Shown piece after piece: positions 63,583-64,000 of a DNA stretch of 64,000 nucleotides (position 1 is its first letter; each line of letters starts with the position of its first letter). Source of the DNA: Ruminococcus flavefaciens (GTDB taxonomy: Bacteria; Bacillota; Clostridia; Oscillospirales; Ruminococcaceae). The notes under the pieces are model-generated. The model saw only the letters and a program-made list of their open reading frames with translations. It did not search any database and was not told the origin of the DNA. Location of the stretch: the NCBI GenBank assembly GCA_023662725.1, contig JAMPIL010000001.1, positions 1,134,449 to 1,198,448 of the forward strand, in the 5' to 3' direction. Both the position numbers and the translations under genes were made by a program.

Positions 63583-63612
63583 AAAAATCCTCTCCCGAAG
63601 GAGAGGATTTAA
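63583..63612. terminator. bidirectional terminator
   Basis: AAATCCTCTCC and GGAGAGGATTT form an 11-bp stem around CGAA with A/T flanks, between the PP-loop gene and the convergent surface-protein gene. Confidence 0.85.
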
Positions 63613-63642
63613 TTTTATTCAGTTAGAAATTTGACTAATTAA

Positions 63643-64000
63643 TTAGTCTTCCTTCTTTCTGAGAACAAATGCTGTACCTACTGCAATTGCAAGACCAGCA
63701 GCTGCAACGCCAACACCAGCAACACCTGTCTTAGGTGCATCAGCCTTCTTTGTTGTTGTTGAAGGCTTCTTAGTTGTCTTAGCTGTTGTTGTTGTTACCT
63801 TACCAGTTGTCTTAGGAGCATCTGTAGTTGTTGTGGTGGTTGTTGTGTCAGAAGATGTTGTTGTAGATGTAGTAGTTGTTGTAGATGTTGTTGTTGTTGT
63901 AGTTGTAGTAGTTGTTGTTGTGGTTGTAGTTGTTGTGGTTGTAGTAGTTGTTGTTGTGGTTGTAGTTGTTGTGGTTGTAGTAGTTGTTGTGGTTGTTTCC
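63643..64000 (-). CDS. C-terminal end of a Thr-rich surface protein with PKTG-type anchor (partial)
   Basis: Only the last 119 codons are inside the window; the 5' part lies beyond 64000. The visible part is a long run of Thr with occasional Ser (to about 63815 in DNA terms), then KTTGKV, KTTKKPSTTTKKADAPKTG. A hydrophobic helix (VAGVGVAAAGLAIAVGTAFV) and the basic end RKKED follow. This is a sortase-type wall-sorting signal with APKTG in place of LPXTG. The Thr stretch is likely glycosylated. The N-terminal domains, and so the function (possibly a scaffoldin or enzyme), cannot be seen. Confidence 0.8.
   Translation of the reverse strand, partial: ETTTTTTTTTTTTTTTTTTTTTTTTTTTTTTTTTTTTTSTTTTTSTTTSSDTTTTTTTTDAPKTTGKVTTTTAKTTKKPSTTTKKADAPKTGVAGVGVAAAGLAIAVGTAFVLRKKED
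63905..64000 (-). repeat. 36-bp tandem repeat in the Thr-rich coding region
   Basis: The 36-bp unit beginning GTAGTAGTTGTTGTTG is repeated exactly at 63905-63940 and 63941-63976, with a partial, slightly altered third unit from 63977. In frame it encodes 12 Thr residues per unit. Such a repeat can change length by slippage and can collapse in assemblies. Confidence 0.8.

Noticed and set aside
1..64000. CRISPR array, prophage or integrated element
   Set aside because: No regularly spaced direct repeats (the only tandem repeat is coding Thr sequence at 63905), and no integrase, transposase or phage structural genes were recognised.

Overview
The window looks like a chromosomal piece of a low-GC Gram-positive anaerobe of the Ruminococcus / Oscillospiraceae group (Clostridia). 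The reasons are: five apparently intact and two decayed secreted genes carrying dockerin modules with Thr-rich linkers (cellulosome-type architecture); a SCIFF peptide with its radical-SAM maturase; a CIRCE-controlled htpG; sporulation-type genes (yqfC, yqfD, a ylbJ-like gene, a SpoVB-like flippase); and many near-consensus SigA promoters (TTGACA, 17 bp, TATAAT). No plasmid, prophage, insertion sequence or CRISPR array was seen. The species assignment is inference.

Layout. 1-5.1 kb: tRNA-Gln, a YegS-type lipid kinase, a DUF2975 membrane protein with an XRE regulator behind repeated operator-like palindromes, a glutaredoxin-like protein, htpG with CIRCE, tRNA-Arg. 5.2-13.2 kb: rpoC and rpoB on the minus strand, without rplJ/rplL upstream, driven by their own promoter. 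13.3-17.0 kb: an ABC-F ATPase, then the 45-residue SCIFF peptide and its maturase, separated by a hairpin that may attenuate transcription. 17.1-25.2 kb (minus): folD, lgt, an active and an inactive M16 peptidase, ferredoxin, an O-antigen-ligase-like protein, a dockerin M6 protease. 25.3-32.9 kb: RNase Y with a roughly 315-nt leader, a divergent dockerin SGNH hydrolase, metG, a CPBP-like membrane protein, tadA, tRNA-Leu.

33-40.2 kb is accessory: a diguanylate cyclase, two decayed dockerin genes (an Ig-like protein and a PL11 rhamnogalacturonan lyase whose catalytic core is deleted), a large LacI-like/AraC regulator facing the lyase remnant, and an XRE/membrane-protein pair sharing a palindromic operator. 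40.2-49.5 kb: yqfC-yqfD, a YlbJ-like protein, then nadB and nadC with a dockerin D,D-carboxypeptidase gene between them, then two small dockerin genes (one essentially two dockerins and nothing else) and a lipoprotein.

49.5-64 kb is mainly housekeeping: SpoVB/YabM-like flippase, aminotransferase, a conserved unknown plus trpS, mazG-hup-rqcP (the yabN/hup/yabO neighbourhood), an SDR epimerase, a solitary solute-binding lipoprotein, the galE / DUF2500-like / ung / metF / MetH-activation-domain cluster, and a TtcA-like PP-loop enzyme. At the right edge is the 3' end of a Thr-rich surface protein with a PKTG-type anchor. Degenerate copies of an intergenic repeat occur around 41.7, 51.3, 52.7 and 55.8 kb.
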